From: an uncultured Granulosicoccaceae bacterium | GTDB taxonomy: Bacteria > Pseudomonadota > Gammaproteobacteria > CALCKW01 | DNA length: 14,379 bases | Reading direction: 5' to 3' | Assembly (NCBI GenBank): GCA_937941555.1 | Contig: CALDHJ010000554.1 | Coordinates: 1-14,379, forward strand | Position numbers and translations under genes: made by a program | Shown here: piece after piece, positions 13,449-14,379 of the stretch | How the letters are laid out: each line of letters opens with the position of its first letter | Position numbering within the stretch: position 1 is the first letter of the stretch | The notes under the pieces: model-generated | Told to the model about the DNA's origin: nothing | The model's input: only the letters and a program-made list of their open reading frames with translations | Databases searched by the model: none

Positions 13449-13956
13449 CCCCATGGCCGAAGCCATCGCGTCCACCCACAACCAACCGACGACCAGCTGG
13501 CGCGCGCTCGATGCGCTGGCTCAGCGCACAGTCGGGACAAAACTCTTCACCGCCATGACCTTTGATGCGCGCACCGGTCTCGCCAGCCGCGTCTACACCA
13601 ATGACCCTGACAGCTACCCCGTTGCCGGCACCAAGCCGATCGAACACAACGCCTGGACGGCCCACGTGATTGAACAGGGCCGCACCTTTGTTGCCAACGA
13701 CATCGCGGCCATCGCCGAGGTGTTTGGCGATTATGAACTGATCCAATCACTTGGTTGCGAATCAGTCGTGAACGTACCCGTATTCGCACACGGCGAGATG
13801 CTCGGCTCGATCAACCTCCTGCACGAGGCAGGCTACTACACCTCCGAGCGTGTTGCCGATGCCGAGGCATTGTCCTTGTCGGCCTGTGCCTGCTTTCTGT
13901 TTGCTCGCCAGTTGGCCCACACCGCCACTACCGATTCGATTGGAGACTCTCAATGA
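13435..13956 (+). CDS. Stand-alone GAF domain protein
   Basis: A small cytoplasmic protein of 173 aa made almost entirely of one GAF domain (about 28-158), with no output domain. The core reads LFTAMTFD (38-45), then LGCESVVNVPVFAHGEMLGSINLLH (107-131), closely resembling the C.S.vn.Pv...g..lG.inllh pattern of free GAF proteins. GAF domains bind small molecules such as cyclic nucleotides, tetrapyrroles or metabolites. Four cysteines are present at Cys108, 151 and 153 and elsewhere not at all in the N-terminal half, so at least three are C-terminal, and I cannot show the redox CxxC set of free methionine-(R)-sulfoxide reductase. The gene overlaps the ATPase by 14 nt and the hydantoinase gene by 4 nt (ATGA), so it belongs to this operon. 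A ligand-sensing or accessory role for the hydantoinase is inference. Confidence 0.82.
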   Translation: MTNRDPMAEAIASTHNQPTTSWRALDALAQRTVGTKLFTAMTFDARTGLASRVYTNDPDSYPVAGTKPIEHNAWTAHVIEQGRTFVANDIAAIAEVFGDYELIQSLGCESVVNVPVFAHGEMLGSINLLHEAGYYTSERVADAEALSLSACACFLFARQLAHTATTDSIGDSQ

Positions 13957-14379
13957 CCACTCCCACACTGCGCGTTGCAACCGACGTCGGCGGTACGTTC
14001 ACCGATCTGGTCTGCTTTGAGACCGACGCCGAGACTGGCCAGGCCCGCATCACGACTGCCAAGTCCGACACCACACCACCCAATTTCGAGCAGGGTGTGC
14101 TCAATGTGCTGAAAAAGGGCGGTGTCAACGCGGCCGACATCGGCTTCATCGCGCACGGCACCACGGTCGTGATCAACGCCCTGACCGAGCGCAAAGGCGT
14201 CAAGGTCGGACTGATCACCACCGCGGGATTCCGCGACACGCTTGAAATCGCGCGCGGCAACCGTCCGGACTTCTTCAACCTGCATTACCAGAAGCCTCCA
14301 CCGTTCGTACCGCGCCATTTACGCCGAGAGTTGCCCGGCCGCATGAGCTACAAAGGCGAGGAGGCAACCCCACTCGATT
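13953..14379 (+). CDS. Hydantoinase/oxoprolinase family protein HyuA-type, 5' part
   Basis: The first 142 codons of a HyuA-type subunit, which runs off the window. Members include N-methylhydantoinase A, the N-terminal half of 5-oxoprolinase, and acetone and acetophenone carboxylase subunits. They use ATP in an actin-like fold to hydrolyse cyclic amides or activate ketones. Visible are the nucleotide-binding DVGGTFTDLV (11-20), AHGTTVVINALTER (67-80), LITTAGFRDTLEIARGNRPD (87-106) and NLHYQKPPPFVPR (109-121). The RGNRPD...YQKPPPFVPR stretch is seen in hydantoinase/carboxylase branches. The ATG overlaps the GAF stop (ATGA), with TGGAGA 6 nt upstream of the ATG. A HyuB-type partner would be expected just beyond the edge. 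The substrate is unknown, but the operon's importer suggests a compound taken up from outside. Confidence 0.9.
   Translation, partial: MTTPTLRVATDVGGTFTDLVCFETDAETGQARITTAKSDTTPPNFEQGVLNVLKKGGVNAADIGFIAHGTTVVINALTERKGVKVGLITTAGFRDTLEIARGNRPDFFNLHYQKPPPFVPRHLRRELPGRMSYKGEEATPLD

Noticed and set aside
1..14379. CRISPR arrays, tRNA/rRNA genes, insertion sequences and phage genes
   Set aside because: I looked on both strands and found no spaced direct repeats, structural RNA, transposase or integrase signature.

Overview
The window is a GC-rich, densely packed stretch of bacterial chromosome. Gene content suggests a proteobacterium, perhaps a gammaproteobacterium: a TesB thioesterase of the E. 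coli length (286 aa), a DUF2853 protein, an Ldh/DpkA-type reductase and a YafY-type WYL regulator. This placement is inferred from family resemblance, not from a marker gene. Many starts are GTG. I see no tRNA, rRNA, CRISPR array, insertion sequence or integrase, and nothing marks a mobile island.

Left part (1-2246). The 3' end of a nitronate monooxygenase-like gene reads rightward into the window. Facing it are two leftward genes, a 111-aa DUF2853 protein and tesB. A strong hairpin at 862-888 separates them, with an A9 tract that is a T9 tract on the minus strand.

Centre (2247-6225). An M42-family metallopeptidase and an Ldh-family reductase, 3 nt apart, form a rightward pair. A leftward EamA-type exporter meets the reductase tail to tail, the two stop codons sharing one TTAA. 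Divergent from the exporter is a WYL-domain regulator. A perfect 9-bp inverted repeat (CCCCTGACA-N6-TGTCAGGGG) lies between them and is probably its operator.

Right part (6233-14379). A leftward SABATH-type carboxyl methyltransferase is divergent from a long rightward operon: XRE-cupin regulator, periplasmic family-5 solute-binding protein, two DppB/DppC-like permeases, two DppD/DppF-like ATPases, a stand-alone GAF protein, and the 5' part of a HyuA-type (N-methylhydantoinase A/5-oxoprolinase-like) gene that leaves the window. From the first permease to hyuA, neighbouring genes overlap by 4-14 nt, so they are probably translationally coupled. The divergent intergenic region is an AT-rich spot holding two TTTTA-N7-TAAAA sites 49 bp apart, probable operators of the XRE-cupin regulator.

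Reading of the system (inference): the right-hand operon looks like a regulated uptake and catabolic unit. The ABC importer brings in a peptide-like or cyclic-amide compound, and the HyuA-type ATP-dependent enzyme, probably with a HyuB partner beyond the window edge, opens it. The SABATH methyltransferase may share the same control region. Its possible link to the pathway is the most unusual point in the window.
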